A stretch of DNA of 64,000 nt from Taibaiella sp. (GCA_021740995.1 JAIOYR010000005.1:1-64000); one strand, 5' to 3'; shown: positions 40,733 through 49,536, counted from the stretch's first letter. The notes: generated from the letters alone by a model not told the origin. Translations and numbers: made by a program.

Positions 40733-41144
40733 AGTTTAGCTCGCGCTCCATTTTTTTGTACTGGCGTATTGTACTGATTATTTTTTGCAGACGCGTAAAA
40801 GCTGTTTCACTTTTCACTACATAGTCGAAGGCCTTGTGGTGCATACAATTGACAGCCACATCAATTTTGTCCTGGCTGGAGAGCATCACTACCGAAATGT
40901 CCGGATTATGAGCTTTAATTTTATCGAGGGTATCTATTCCGTTTATTGCATTTTTGTCAATACCATCCAGATAGTAATCGAGTATTACTATATCCGGCGA
41001 GTGAGATAAATGCTTCATGCATTCCTCGCCGGTAGGGTAGGTTTCAATAACAAAATCAGCATTTTGTAGAAAATCCAATTCGAGTGATTTCAGATACAGC
41101 GCATCATCATCAACCAGAAATATTTTTATTTTTTCCGTATTCAT
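40713..41144 (-). CDS. Single-domain response regulator (receiver only)
   Basis: This 143-residue protein is a REC domain with the phospho-acceptor Asp56 in DIVILDYYLDG, the acidic pocket VDDDA (residues 11-15) and the conserved threonine/serine-lysine strand (VVMLSSQDK ... YVVKSE). No output domain follows; only a short helical tail. Its ATG overlaps the histidine kinase stop by 4 bp (ATGA), so the two are translationally coupled. It probably receives phosphate from the adjacent hybrid kinase or its HPt domain and acts through protein binding. Confidence 0.92.
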   Translation of the reverse strand: MNTEKIKIFLVDDDALYLKSLELDFLQNADFVIETYPTGEECMKHLSHSPDIVILDYYLDGIDKNAINGIDTLDKIKAHNPDISVVMLSSQDKIDVAVNCMHHKAFDYVVKSETAFTRLQKIISTIRQYKKMERELNWYMDRM

Positions 41145-43993
41145 ACTTTTATTTTTTTCATAGAGTTCAATTCTTCCAATAATTCGTTACATGCCTGATT
41201 GCAAACGTTTTCGAGCTGCGTAACGAGGTCTGTTACTTCATCTGTTTCTGATTGGCTTTTGGCAAAATCCTGCACTTTCCTTGCCATATTTTCAAAGTTC
41301 ATACTTATGCCCATTATTGAAAAAGACGGGATTATCTTATGAACAGCAGCGTGTAAAGAATGCCAGTCTTTGTCGAGAAAACTTTGCTTCATTAGACTAA
41401 TCAATGGTGGTGTTTGTTCGAGATAGAGTGATATCATCTCTATCATAAGTGCAGGATTGGATTTAGTGCGACGAGAAAGATAGGCAAGGTCTATGCATTT
41501 CTGTTTAATTATCGATTCTGCTTTTTCCTCATTGTTCATGGTAATTGATGGTTTCTTTACAAGACTCATAATTTTGTTATAAAGTATCCGTTCATCAATA
41601 GGTTTTGCAATATAATCGTTCATCCCGACTGCTTTACATTTTTGCAAGTCCACAGTGGTCACATCGGCAGTCAAAGCAATGATCGGGATTTTTGAGTTCA
41701 TTTTTGTACGGATGTGCTCTGTAGCTTCAAATCCATTCATTTCAGGCATTTGTAAATCCATCAAAATGATATCGTAAGATTTGCTCATCATCTTTTCTAT
41801 AGCAATCCTTCCATTTTCTGCGATATCCCGCTCAAATCCAAAATCGTCCAATACGGTCTTCATCAGCAGTTGATTGAGCGCTATGTCTTCCACCACCAAT
41901 ACTTTTATGTTTTTTATTTTTGTATCAAGCTCAAGGATTTCTGTTTCAAATTCGGCTGCAGCTTTTGTCTTTGTAAAGTTTAAAAAAAAGTTGAAGGTAG
42001 AGCCCTGACCGACTTTACTTGTTACACCAATAGTACCGCCCTGCTGCTCTACCAGTTGTTTTACTATGGCAAGACCCAAGCCGGTGCCACCATATAGTCT
42101 TGAAGTACCACTGGATGCCTGCTGGAAGTTTTCAAATATTTTTGCGATCTTACTGTCTGTTATTCCGATTCCTGTGTCTGTAACCGAAAAATTAATGGAT
42201 ACATTATCCTCACTTTGAGTTAGTAACTTTATTCCAACAGTTATTTTTCCTTTAGCTGTAAATTTCACCGCGTTACTTACCAAATTCAGAATTATCTGAT
42301 GCAAACGTACAGGGTCACCTAACAATACTTCTGGTATATTACTGTCATATTCTATTGTCAACTCCAGATTTTTCTCCTGTATTTTAGTTTCAAACAAATG
42401 AAGCATTGCGGAGATGGATAATGCCATTTTGAATGGGATATGCTCAAAAGTCATTTTTCCGGCATCCACTTTTGCCAGATCCAGTATGTCGTTTATAAGT
42501 ACTATCAGCGCATCGCCACTCACCTTTATAGCCTGCAGATATTCCTTTTGTTTTGCGGAGAGATCAGTTTTCAATACTACTTTTGTAAAACCTATAATCG
42601 CATTCATAGGAGTACGAATCTCATGACTCATGTTTGAGAGGAATTGCTGTTTAGATTTTACAGCATCTATAGCCAATCTTGTGGCACGCTCCGCTTTGTC
42701 CTTTGCTACCTCTGCAATCTCTGTTGCCAACTCGGCAAAAACCTTTGCTTCAGTAAGTGCTTTTTCATATTTCTTCTGCTCTGTAATCACTCTTGCTACC
42801 ACAACTGCACCGAGTACATTTCCTTCATCGTCTTTGTATACTGAGCCGTTGAAAAGAACATCAGTCAATTCGCCATCTATTATTGTCAGTGGATAGTTTT
42901 CTACAAATCCTTTTGAAAACACTTCCTTATATACTTCTCTGGCTTTTTTCGGCTCGGTAAAATAGTCGGCGAAATCGGTGCCTATGAGGTTTTCACGTAG
43001 TTCGCCAGTAATGGTCGCTAAGGCATCATTCATGTCTGTAATCTTTCCCTTGTTGCTGATTGTTACCAAGGGGTCAAGGCTGGCTTCTATAAGACTTCGT
43101 GAATATTGTGATGCGAGTTTTGCTGAGTAGATATATTCCTCCAGCTCTTTATTTAGTATTTCTCTTTTTTCTTTTTCTTCATTCTGGAAATTTAATTCTA
43201 TTCCTGCTATTACGAGTTCTGCGGCACGCTTTTCTTTTTCGCCAATTTGGAATACTAGCTCTTTATTAGCAGTAAGCAGTTCTGATGCACGTTTCTCTTT
43301 TTCATCATTTTGAAAAAGCAGTTCCCTGTTAGCAATGCCCAATTCTGAAGCCCGCTTTTCTTTTTCTTTGTTTTGAAATGCCAGTTCTTTATTGGCTATG
43401 CCCAGCTCGGCTGCCCGCTTTTCTTTTTCTTTGTTTTGAAATGCCAGTTCTTTATTAGCAACACCAAGCTCAGCTGCTCTCTTTTCTTTTTCATCGTTTT
43501 GGAAAGCAAGTTCTTTATTGGCTATGCTCAGCTCTGCTGCGCGTTTTTCTTTCTCATCATTTTGGAAAGCAAGTTCTTTATTGGCTATTCTAAGCACGGT
43601 AGCCCATTTTTGTTCTGCTACTTCCCTAGCCACAATTACAATACCCAACACTTTGCCATTTTCGTCTTTGTATACCGAACCGTTGTATAGCACTTCGGTT
43701 AGCTTGCCTTGTTTATTTTTTAGCGTAAGCGGTGCTTCTGAAATATATCCTTTTTCGAAAACTTCTAAGCACATGCCTTTTGCCATGTCGGGTTCAGTAA
43801 AATATCGGGAAAAATTGCTGCCAATTATCTGTTTGTTTGTATTGCCAGTAATAGTAGCAAATGCCTTATTCATATCTGTAATCTTTCCTTTGGCACTAAT
43901 TGTCACCAATGAGTCGAGACTAGCCTCAATCAGGCTTCTGGCATATTGTGATTTTTTTTCTCTTATTGCTTCCACTCTTTGTGTTAATGACAT
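41141..43993 (-). CDS. Hybrid histidine kinase: PAS - heptad-repeat linker - PAS - HisKA - HATPase - REC - HPt
   Basis: This 950-residue soluble sensor kinase has a PAS domain (residues 18-128), seven near-identical 21-residue coiled-coil repeats (136-280, unit IANKELAFQNDEKEKRAAEL), a second PAS domain (296-405), HisKA with phospho-acceptor His457 in SNMSHEIRTPMNAI, an HATPase with GTGLGLAIVKQL, a REC domain (MDLQMPEMNG) and a C-terminal HPt-like domain with SLHAAVHKI. No transmembrane segment is seen. The two PAS domains are alike and probably arose by duplication. It forms an operon with the receiver gene; an AraC-type regulator gene lies 28 bp upstream, so all three likely form one signalling unit. 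Confidence 0.92.
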   Translation of the reverse strand: MSLTQRVEAIREKKSQYARSLIEASLDSLVTISAKGKITDMNKAFATITGNTNKQIIGSNFSRYFTEPDMAKGMCLEVFEKGYISEAPLTLKNKQGKLTEVLYNGSVYKDENGKVLGIVIVAREVAEQKWATVLRIANKELAFQNDEKEKRAAELSIANKELAFQNDEKEKRAAELGVANKELAFQNKEKEKRAAELGIANKELAFQNKEKEKRASELGIANRELLFQNDEKEKRASELLTANKELVFQIGEKEKRAAELVIAGIELNFQNEEKEKREILNKELEEYIYSAKLASQYSRSLIEASLDPLVTISNKGKITDMNDALATITGELRENLIGTDFADYFTEPKKAREVYKEVFSKGFVENYPLTIIDGELTDVLFNGSVYKDDEGNVLGAVVVARVITEQKKYEKALTEAKVFAELATEIAEVAKDKAERATRLAIDAVKSKQQFLSNMSHEIRTPMNAIIGFTKVVLKTDLSAKQKEYLQAIKVSGDALIVLINDILDLAKVDAGKMTFEHIPFKMALSISAMLHLFETKIQEKNLELTIEYDSNIPEVLLGDPVRLHQIILNLVSNAVKFTAKGKITVGIKLLTQSEDNVSINFSVTDTGIGITDSKIAKIFENFQQASSGTSRLYGGTGLGLAIVKQLVEQQGGTIGVTSKVGQGSTFNFFLNFTKTKAAAEFETEILELDTKIKNIKVLVVEDIALNQLLMKTVLDDFGFERDIAENGRIAIEKMMSKSYDIILMDLQMPEMNGFEATEHIRTKMNSKIPIIALTADVTTVDLQKCKAVGMNDYIAKPIDERILYNKIMSLVKKPSITMNNEEKAESIIKQKCIDLAYLSRRTKSNPALMIEMISLYLEQTPPLISLMKQSFLDKDWHSLHAAVHKIIPSFSIMGISMNFENMARKVQDFAKSQSETDEVTDLVTQLENVCNQACNELLEELNSMKKIKV
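43154..43588 (-). repeat. Seven tandem 63-bp coding repeats (coiled-coil linker)
   Basis: Each 63-bp unit encodes 21 residues (ANKELAFQN-EKEKRAAEL), exactly three heptads, so adding or losing a unit keeps the helical register. The last two units are the most diverged. Consecutive units share long identical DNA stretches, so copy number could vary by slippage or recombination. Confidence 0.9.
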
Positions 43994-44021
43994 ATCTGAA
44001 AAACAGTGCTCTAGAGTATTT

Positions 44022-44594
44022 TCAATTATTATTTCCTACATCTTCAATCTGGTTTCGCCGCTTATTCTTTAACTGCTTGAAATGCGAAGGAGTAAGGCCG
44101 GTGGCTTTTTTGAATTGATTGGATAAATGTGCCACGCTACTGTAGTTCATTTTCCAAGCTATCTCTGTCAGGTTAAGTTCTTCATAAATAATCAGTTCTT
44201 TTATACGCTCTATCTTATGTGAGATAATAAACTGCTGAATAGTTATTCCTTGCACTTCTGAAAATAGATTTGCGAGATAGGTGTATTGGTGATTGAGTTT
44301 CTTGCTTAAATAGTCAGAGAAATTTGTTCTTAATTCCTCATCGGTATGATGAACCATTTCTATAACGGTTGTTTTTATTCTTTCTATAAGAATTGTACGC
44401 TTATCGTCCATCAGTTCTAACCCTGATCGTAACAAGCCGTCTTTCAGTTGGTTGCGCTGCTCTGCTGATAAGTTTTCCATTATCTCTATTTCCCCTAAAT
44501 CAACAACTATATAGTGGAGGTCCAGTTTTTTCAACTCTTCCTTCACAGCTATTTTGCAGCGGGCGCTTACCATATATTTTATAAATAATTTCAA
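44022..44594 (-). CDS. AraC-family transcriptional regulator
   Basis: This 190-residue protein has a C-terminal AraC double-HTH domain (LSEVQGITIQQFIISHKIER ... NLTEIAWKMNYSSVAHLSNQFKKATGLTPSHFKQL, residues 100-175). The N-terminal 75 residues (MVSARCKIAVKEELKKLDLH) look like a small ferredoxin/HMA-like fold with a single cysteine, as in other Bacteroidota regulators of this kind. The start shown is a TTG; an ATG at 44573 is the alternative. It lies 28 bp upstream of the hybrid kinase on the same strand and is likely its transcriptional partner. Confidence 0.85.
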   Translation of the reverse strand: MKLFIKYMVSARCKIAVKEELKKLDLHYIVVDLGEIEIMENLSAEQRNQLKDGLLRSGLELMDDKRTILIERIKTTVIEMVHHTDEELRTNFSDYLSKKLNHQYTYLANLFSEVQGITIQQFIISHKIERIKELIIYEELNLTEIAWKMNYSSVAHLSNQFKKATGLTPSHFKQLKNKRRNQIEDVGNNN

Positions 44595-44912
44595 ATAGTC
44601 GCTTTGTTTATTGTTCCTAAAACAAAGTTATCGTGTAATCTACTTGAAATATTTGTATAATTTTAAGATAAACTTACATTATTCACACGTTTTATAATAT
44701 TGTAATGTGAGTTTTTTTGCTAAAAATTACGAAATAGTTGGTGCACTCCCCAGGAGCTGTGTGTGCGGCAAAAAGTGGGGTAGCAATCCGGAGGAGAGGA
44801 AATATATATTTTATCTTAGTAAAAAGGCATGATAAGACACAAACACCGGACAGACCGGCAGCAGATTATATGTCGCAAACAGCGAAAAAATGATCATAAA
44901 GATTGATGGATA
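44595..44912. other. Intergenic region upstream of the AraC gene
   Basis: A 318-bp AT-rich gap between same-strand genes. Beyond the presumed promoter of the AraC-kinase operon I recognise nothing in it. Confidence 0.5.
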
Positions 44913-45332
44913 TTATTTTGGCAAGTCCACTAAATCAGGTGTTTGTGTTGCCCTATTTTTTTTGCGTGTTATCATTCTTCCTATTAATCCGGCAGCTACA
45001 TTTATAGCTACAGAGTTTTTGGATACCAGGCTGGTAACGCCAACCTGCAAGAGTACACCCAGCAGTTTTTTTACAGGGTTATGTGTATTGCCCGTTGTCA
45101 GCTTTTTTGAGAGATAGCCGGCCCCCAAGCCCACAGCAGTAGTAAGTACGTCGGTGTTGGCGTTTGGGATGTTTATAAATTCATTAATTTGTTTTCTAAT
45201 TAAGTTCATTGGTTTAAGCTGCTCAATAGTAGCCTTTACCTCTTCTTTAAACAGCCGCTCTTCATGGAGCTGCCTTGTCTCAAGCATATTGATTGCTGCT
45301 TTTAGCTCTACGGCCGAATTGATTTTATTCAT
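44913..45332 (-). CDS. Hypothetical small protein of an envelope-stress gene group
   Basis: This 139-residue protein is not recognised. It has an N-terminal helical, charged segment (ELKAAINMLETRQLHEERLFKEEVKATIEQL) and a C-terminal half with two weakly hydrophobic stretches (TAVGLGAGYLSKKL and VGVTSLVSKNSVAINVAAGLIGRMI) before a basic tail. It follows the holin-like membrane protein gene by 2 bp and is thus translationally linked to it. The pairing recurs in Bacteroidota next to YtxH genes. Confidence 0.65.
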   Translation of the reverse strand: MNKINSAVELKAAINMLETRQLHEERLFKEEVKATIEQLKPMNLIRKQINEFINIPNANTDVLTTAVGLGAGYLSKKLTTGNTHNPVKKLLGVLLQVGVTSLVSKNSVAINVAAGLIGRMITRKKNRATQTPDLVDLPK

Positions 45333-45334
45333 TT

Positions 45335-45679
45335 TTATTTATTCAGCAACTTAGAGATAAATGAATCTTTTGTGTGTTTTTTTATGCTTTGTTTCAGGCC
45401 AAAGCGAACTATGATAGCAGCCAGAGCGTAGAAAGCTGCTACACAGAAAAAGCCAAAGTATATTTCGCCCAATATATCGCCCAGCCACAATGCTGCTCCC
45501 ATACTTGCAAACAGCAGAAACATGAGCAATATTATGGCAACAGCCGCATGATGTATAGCAGCGGATAGCAGGCTGCCTATAGAATTTAAAGCCTTGAGTT
45601 TATACAACTCAAGGCTTGTTTTTCCATAGGACGTAGCTGTTTCCAGCAACGGTTCAAACATGTTGGTACGTGATTCCAT
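45335..45679 (-). CDS. Phage-holin-like (Phage_holin_3_6/DUF1469) membrane protein
   Basis: This 114-residue protein has an N-terminal amphipathic helix (ETATSYGKTSLELYKLKAL) and two transmembrane helices (HHAAVAIILLMFLLFASMGAALWLG and IYFGFFCVAAFYALAAIIVRF) ending in a basic tail. This is the layout of the putative actinobacterial/Bacteroidota 'phage holin family' (DUF1469), proteins that are chromosomal and not linked to phages. The start may be the ATG at 45661 instead. It lies between the YtxH gene and the hypothetical gene on one strand. Confidence 0.8.
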   Translation of the reverse strand: MESRTNMFEPLLETATSYGKTSLELYKLKALNSIGSLLSAAIHHAAVAIILLMFLLFASMGAALWLGDILGEIYFGFFCVAAFYALAAIIVRFGLKQSIKKHTKDSFISKLLNK

Positions 45680-45718
45680 AAGGTTATTGTAGTAATGAGA
45701 TTCTATGAGAATACAGTA

Positions 45719-45997
45719 TTAGTTCATTTCTTTTTTGATGTTCTTACTAAATGCTTCTGTCTTGTTTTTGCCTGTTTCGTAAATTTCAGTAGCCTCTTCT
45801 TTTGCATTCTCAAATTTATCTGAGATGCTAAGCAGCAGGTCGTCAAATTTATCCTTGATACCATCGATAGTATCATTTCCTTTTTTGGCTATTTTTTTTC
45901 TGGTATCAGCCCCCTTGTCCGGTGCAAACAATATTCCCAAAACTGCACCTGCGGCAAAACCTGCCAACGCTCCTACAAACACTTTTCCTGAATTCAT
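45719..45997 (-). CDS. YtxH-domain protein
   Basis: This 92-residue protein has the YtxH hallmark: a glycine/alanine-rich membrane segment (VFVGALAGFAAGAVLGILFAP) followed by DKGADTRKKIAKKG and an amphipathic lysine/glutamate-rich tail. YtxH-like proteins are small envelope-associated, general-stress proteins in Bacillus; the biochemical role is unknown. It heads a same-strand group with the holin-like protein. Confidence 0.88.
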   Translation of the reverse strand: MNSGKVFVGALAGFAAGAVLGILFAPDKGADTRKKIAKKGNDTIDGIKDKFDDLLLSISDKFENAKEEATEIYETGKNKTEAFSKNIKKEMN

Positions 45998-46039
45998 GAT
46001 TTAGATTTTTTTGATTGTTAATACTATCTTCCTGTTTAA

Positions 46040-46192
46040 TTAAATTCTGTTTCCTTTGATGAGCCTGAGTATTATGGCTATGATTGCTATGACGAGCAGA
46101 ATATGAATGATGCCGCCTGTGCCATATCCTAAAAATCCTATTGCCCAAATGATTACCAGTATTACCGCAATGGTGTAAAGCAGATTTCTCAT
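46040..46192 (-). CDS. lmo0937-family small membrane protein
   Basis: This 50-residue protein reads MRNLLYTIAVILVIIWAIGF, then a glycine-rich turn (LGYGTGGIIH) and a second hydrophobic helix ending in IKGNRI. The layout of two helices around a GxGTGG turn matches the lmo0937 family, small membrane proteins common in Bacteroidota and Firmicutes with no known role. It lies 42 bp upstream of the YtxH gene on the same strand, strengthening the view of a stress-type membrane gene group. Confidence 0.85.
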   Translation of the reverse strand: MRNLLYTIAVILVIIWAIGFLGYGTGGIIHILLVIAIIAIILRLIKGNRI

Positions 46193-46267
46193 GATTGTTG
46201 TGTTTGTGTGTTGTTTTTAATTAGTTTCTATTCTTTATCTGCTACCAGTAGCCCGAGACTTAATGCA

Positions 46268-46834
46268 CTAGAGATGCACTGCAAGACAGAATGTAGAGAT
46301 TCCGCTAGACAAATCCAGCACCAAGCCTATTTTTTTGTTGACATGATACTCGGTGCCTATGTGCCCGTCAAGGTATAGTCCGCTATTGCCATGCTCCACA
46401 TAAGTGTCGCCATAATACCCATCATCCCAAACTGTTTTTCTGATGGCGACGCCTATTGATGCACCCAAGTAGAAATCCCATTTTGGTCCTGCTCCTACAA
46501 ACTGGTCGAAGTAGTAAGTACCCTTTACGCCTACCGGCATTACAGACTGGCGATAGTAATAATTGTCATAAGGATTCTTGGGGCTGTTGCGATAGTAATA
46601 ATTGCGATAAGAGAAATAGGTAAGGAAGGGAGCCAATGTGAAATTCTTTGCCACATCGAATTCGAAATTGACATGTAATACCGGTGCCGGACTGCTGACA
46701 TAGCCGTAGTACCCAAGACCCACTCCCAGATTGAGTGTGTTGCCATATTTTTCACCACCTTTTTTTGTCTGTGCATTCGCATTTATGCCCAATGTCATCA
46801 GTATAATCATCACTGTTACGCTTAGTGTTTTCAT
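46268..46834 (-). CDS. Outer-membrane beta-barrel protein
   Basis: This 188-residue protein has a signal peptide (MKTLSVTVMIILMTLGINANAQ) and alternating amphipathic strands rich in Tyr and Gly (GVGLGYYGYVSSPAPVLHVNFEFDVAKN ... YFDQFVGAGPKWDFYLGASIG). The C-terminus ends with a short hydrophobic strand (STFCLAVHL). It fits the small outer-membrane barrel family of Bacteroidota. The YYYRNSPKNPYDNYYYRQS loop is unusually tyrosine-rich. Function unknown. Confidence 0.8.
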   Translation of the reverse strand: MKTLSVTVMIILMTLGINANAQTKKGGEKYGNTLNLGVGLGYYGYVSSPAPVLHVNFEFDVAKNFTLAPFLTYFSYRNYYYRNSPKNPYDNYYYRQSVMPVGVKGTYYFDQFVGAGPKWDFYLGASIGVAIRKTVWDDGYYGDTYVEHGNSGLYLDGHIGTEYHVNKKIGLVLDLSSGISTFCLAVHL

Positions 46835-46994
46835 GTTTTTTTTATTTTATTATGTTTTGTTTGGATTAATTTTATGGTCGCTGTTTTTTTCTGTTTGGTG
46901 GTTGGTACCGGGAGGCGAAAAAGAAACTGCTACCATATAGCAGCGGTATCTTTTTTCTCCTCTTATGTTATCCAACGCACATTTGGATGCCGGT

Positions 46995-47444
46995 TTATTT
47001 TACGTTGTCTACTCTCAGGTCGTTTACAGACTTGCCCAACTCTTCCATGTCATGGTTGTATTCTGCTTTGAACATTTCCCATTGGTCCTTGCCTTCTACT
47101 TTGTAATCGTCCATCTTCTTTTTGATTTCTGTGTTTTTTTGTTCGAGTTCTGCTATTTTTCGAGCATAGTCAGCTTTTGCTTCCTTCTTCTGTTGCTCTA
47201 TTTTCGTTTTGAATTCGGCTATGCTCTGGTTGTTGGCTGCAATCTTTGCATCGGTTTCTTTTCTGTAGTTTTCTACATCGGCCAGATAGTTTTCGTTGGC
47301 TTTCTCCAGATCCATATTTGCTTCTACCACATCATTTTGTGCTTCTACTACTTTGTCGGCAGAGGAAGAGCTATCGCAGCCTGTGAGTACTGCGCCGGAA
47401 ATAATAAAGGTAACTGCTACAAGTCCTAAAATTGATTTTTTCAT
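46995..47444 (-). CDS. Coiled-coil lipoprotein
   Basis: This 149-residue protein has a lipoprotein signal peptide (lipobox LTGC near residues 20-23) followed by an almost uninterrupted alpha-helical, charged coiled coil (KANENYLADVENYRKETDAK ... KIEQQKKEAKADYARKIAEL). Lacking any other domain, it is probably a periplasmic coiled-coil lipoprotein that stiffens or spaces the envelope. It lies upstream of the outer-membrane barrel gene and the YtxH group, all on one strand. Confidence 0.8.
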   Translation of the reverse strand: MKKSILGLVAVTFIISGAVLTGCDSSSSADKVVEAQNDVVEANMDLEKANENYLADVENYRKETDAKIAANNQSIAEFKTKIEQQKKEAKADYARKIAELEQKNTEIKKKMDDYKVEGKDQWEMFKAEYNHDMEELGKSVNDLRVDNVK

Positions 47445-47763
47445 TTAATTGTTTGGTTGTGGTTTTTCTTGTTTGTGAGATATGTGTGACTGGTATGATA
47501 TAGCTTTTGTTTTTTTGCAATGCTGCATTAGTTTTCCCTGGCGTTACTTGCAGTTTGCCAGACAATCCGGTTGAATTGTCATTAAATGCGGTGATGTCTG
47601 TTGTTATTTCAACACTGCACAAAGGTGAGCATTGTGCGATTGGTGACCATTACACTTCTTGTACAATTTTTTACATCATTCACACTTTTCTGATATTTAA
47701 GGGTGTATATCTATCTAATATATATTGAAAAATATCTTTCTGAATAGTGTGTATCTTTACCCT
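47445..47763. other. Divergent intergenic region, nothing recognised
   Basis: A 319-bp AT-rich gap between the coiled-coil lipoprotein gene and a divergent membrane-protein gene. It must hold promoters for both, but I could not assign clear -7/-33 boxes. Confidence 0.5.
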
Positions 47764-48366
47764 ATGAAATCCATATCCGGCAACAGCAATGACCCCAAAT
47801 GGGAAAGTAATTTGTCTGATGATCTGGTCTTTATCAAGCAGCACCTCCGTTACCGTATCAGCAAGAAGACCGTACCTGCTACAGCCATTTTGGCTATGAT
47901 ACTTTTCTTTGCAAGTCGCACAATATGGATGACCTTTCTTGCAAGTAAGATGCAGGATGTAGTGATGTCTTTGTTTGTGGTATTGATGATGTGTATTGTG
48001 TTGGCTACTGGTATCAGGCGCTATTGGCGTACCCTTTGGTTCAGAAAAATAGAGACCCCCTACTATGCAGCTGACAATATTAAACTGATAGACGATTTTC
48101 TGCGCAGCCAGCAACTGAACATCTACCGCCACCCACAGGCGCCTGAGGTTTTTCAGATAATAAGCATGCCAATCGGGAAGAATGCTGCCAAAAGGGAGGT
48201 AATGATATTTATAGCAGATGATAAATGCATATTAGTAAACAGTCATTTCACCAATCAAAAATGGACGATTCCGGCTCAATCGAACAATGCGGCACGAATG
48301 GCTAAGCAATTGGAAGCCTGGGTTGTTGGGCTGAGACAAACTTCTTCCGGGGTGTCAAGGCAGTAA
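47764..48366 (+). CDS. Hypothetical protein with two transmembrane helices
   Basis: This 200-residue protein is not recognised. It has a charged N-terminus, two predicted transmembrane helices (TVPATAILAMILFFASRTIW and VVMSLFVVLMMCIVLATGI, residues 36-82), a basic patch (RRYWRTLWFRK) and a soluble C-terminal domain of about 110 residues with alternating strands (REVMIFIADDKCILVNSHF). The layout resembles small inner-membrane proteins with a cytosolic domain. The ATG at 47764 was preferred to a start at 47725. Confidence 0.7.
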   Translation: MKSISGNSNDPKWESNLSDDLVFIKQHLRYRISKKTVPATAILAMILFFASRTIWMTFLASKMQDVVMSLFVVLMMCIVLATGIRRYWRTLWFRKIETPYYAADNIKLIDDFLRSQQLNIYRHPQAPEVFQIISMPIGKNAAKREVMIFIADDKCILVNSHFTNQKWTIPAQSNNAARMAKQLEAWVVGLRQTSSGVSRQ

Positions 48367-48441
48367 TCTGTATAGGCGTGGCTAGCCGTACTACGGTAAA
48401 TCAGCTACAATTGCTTTTCTTTGTGCCCTAAGTAAATCCTT

Positions 48442-49446
48442 ATGCAACTACAGCAGAATATATCGCTATTACCCTATAATACCTTTGGGATAGATGTGCG
48501 GGCTGAGTATTTTGCTGCCGTAGAACAGCTGCAGGATGTAGATGAAATAAGCGCACTGCCACATCCGGTACACATACTGGGTGGTGGCAGCAACATACTA
48601 CTTACAGCGCCGGTGAAGGGGCTGGTGCTGCACAACAGATTGAAGGGTAAAACGCTGCTACAAGAGAATGATAGCCATGTATGGCTGCAGGTGCAGGCAG
48701 GTGAGGTATGGCATAGCCTGGTGCTGTATGCAATCGACAATGGCTGGGGCGGCCTGGAGAATCTGGCACTGATACCCGGCACAGTCGGGGCCTCTCCTAT
48801 ACAAAACATAGGTGCCTATGGTGCAGAGGCAAGAGATACTATAGAGCAGGTGACATTCCGGCATCTTTCTGAAAAGACGATGCACACTTTCAGCAATGCA
48901 GATTGTGGTTTTGGGTATAGAGATAGCATTTTCAAGGGGGAACTTAAGGATAAGGTGTTTATTACTTCGGTTGTATTCAAGCTGTCCAAACATCCGGTAT
49001 TAAACACAGGATATGGTGCTATAGAACAGGAACTGGAAAGAATGGGTGCAACAGACCTATCCGTGAAGACTATAGCGCAGGCGGTTATAAATATTCGCAG
49101 CAGCAAGCTGCCAGACCCTGCTGTTTTGGGCAATGCAGGTAGTTTTTTCAAGAATCCTACTATTCCGAGGGTACAATATGAAAAATTATTAGCCGCTTTT
49201 CCTGCTATGCCTCACTATAGTGTAAGCAATGAACTGGTGAAGGTGCCCGCTGCCTGGCTTATAGAGCAGTGTGGCTGGAAAGGCTACCGCAACGGAGATG
49301 CCGGGGTACACAAAAATCAGGCATTGGTGTTGGTGAACTACGGTGCTGCTACAGGTGAGGAGCTATGGCGACTATCGGGTGAGATAGTAGTATCTGTGAA
49401 AGAAAAATTTAATATAGAGCCGGAGCGGGAAGTGCAGGTGTGGTAG
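48442..49446 (+). CDS. murB: UDP-N-acetylmuramate dehydrogenase
   Basis: This 334-residue FAD enzyme reduces UDP-GlcNAc-enolpyruvate to UDP-MurNAc with NADPH, the second step of peptidoglycan precursor synthesis. The FAD-binding motif HILGGGSNIL is at residues 45-54, the GTVGASPIQNIGAYG block near 114-128, the YRDS motif near 156-159 and the catalytic serine region in GNAGSFFKNP. The presence of the Tyr-loop YRDS and the length place it with the type I (E. coli-like) enzymes. No other murein gene is adjacent. Confidence 0.96.
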   Translation: MQLQQNISLLPYNTFGIDVRAEYFAAVEQLQDVDEISALPHPVHILGGGSNILLTAPVKGLVLHNRLKGKTLLQENDSHVWLQVQAGEVWHSLVLYAIDNGWGGLENLALIPGTVGASPIQNIGAYGAEARDTIEQVTFRHLSEKTMHTFSNADCGFGYRDSIFKGELKDKVFITSVVFKLSKHPVLNTGYGAIEQELERMGATDLSVKTIAQAVINIRSSKLPDPAVLGNAGSFFKNPTIPRVQYEKLLAAFPAMPHYSVSNELVKVPAAWLIEQCGWKGYRNGDAGVHKNQALVLVNYGAATGEELWRLSGEIVVSVKEKFNIEPEREVQVW

Positions 49447-49536
49447 CGCTCATTGTCAGGTATTAACAATACTTTATTTCTATATTCCCCGATTTTATCG
49501 CATATTTCACCACTTTTGCCGCTTATTATTTTGTCC

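Noticed and set aside
43154-43588. Regular 63-bp repeats considered as a CRISPR array or satellite
   Set aside because: They lie in frame inside a kinase gene and encode a heptad coiled coil; no spacers are present.
45335-45679. Prophage remnant suggested by a holin-like protein
   Set aside because: Neighbours are YtxH, lmo0937-type and barrel genes; no other phage gene, integrase or attachment site is visible.
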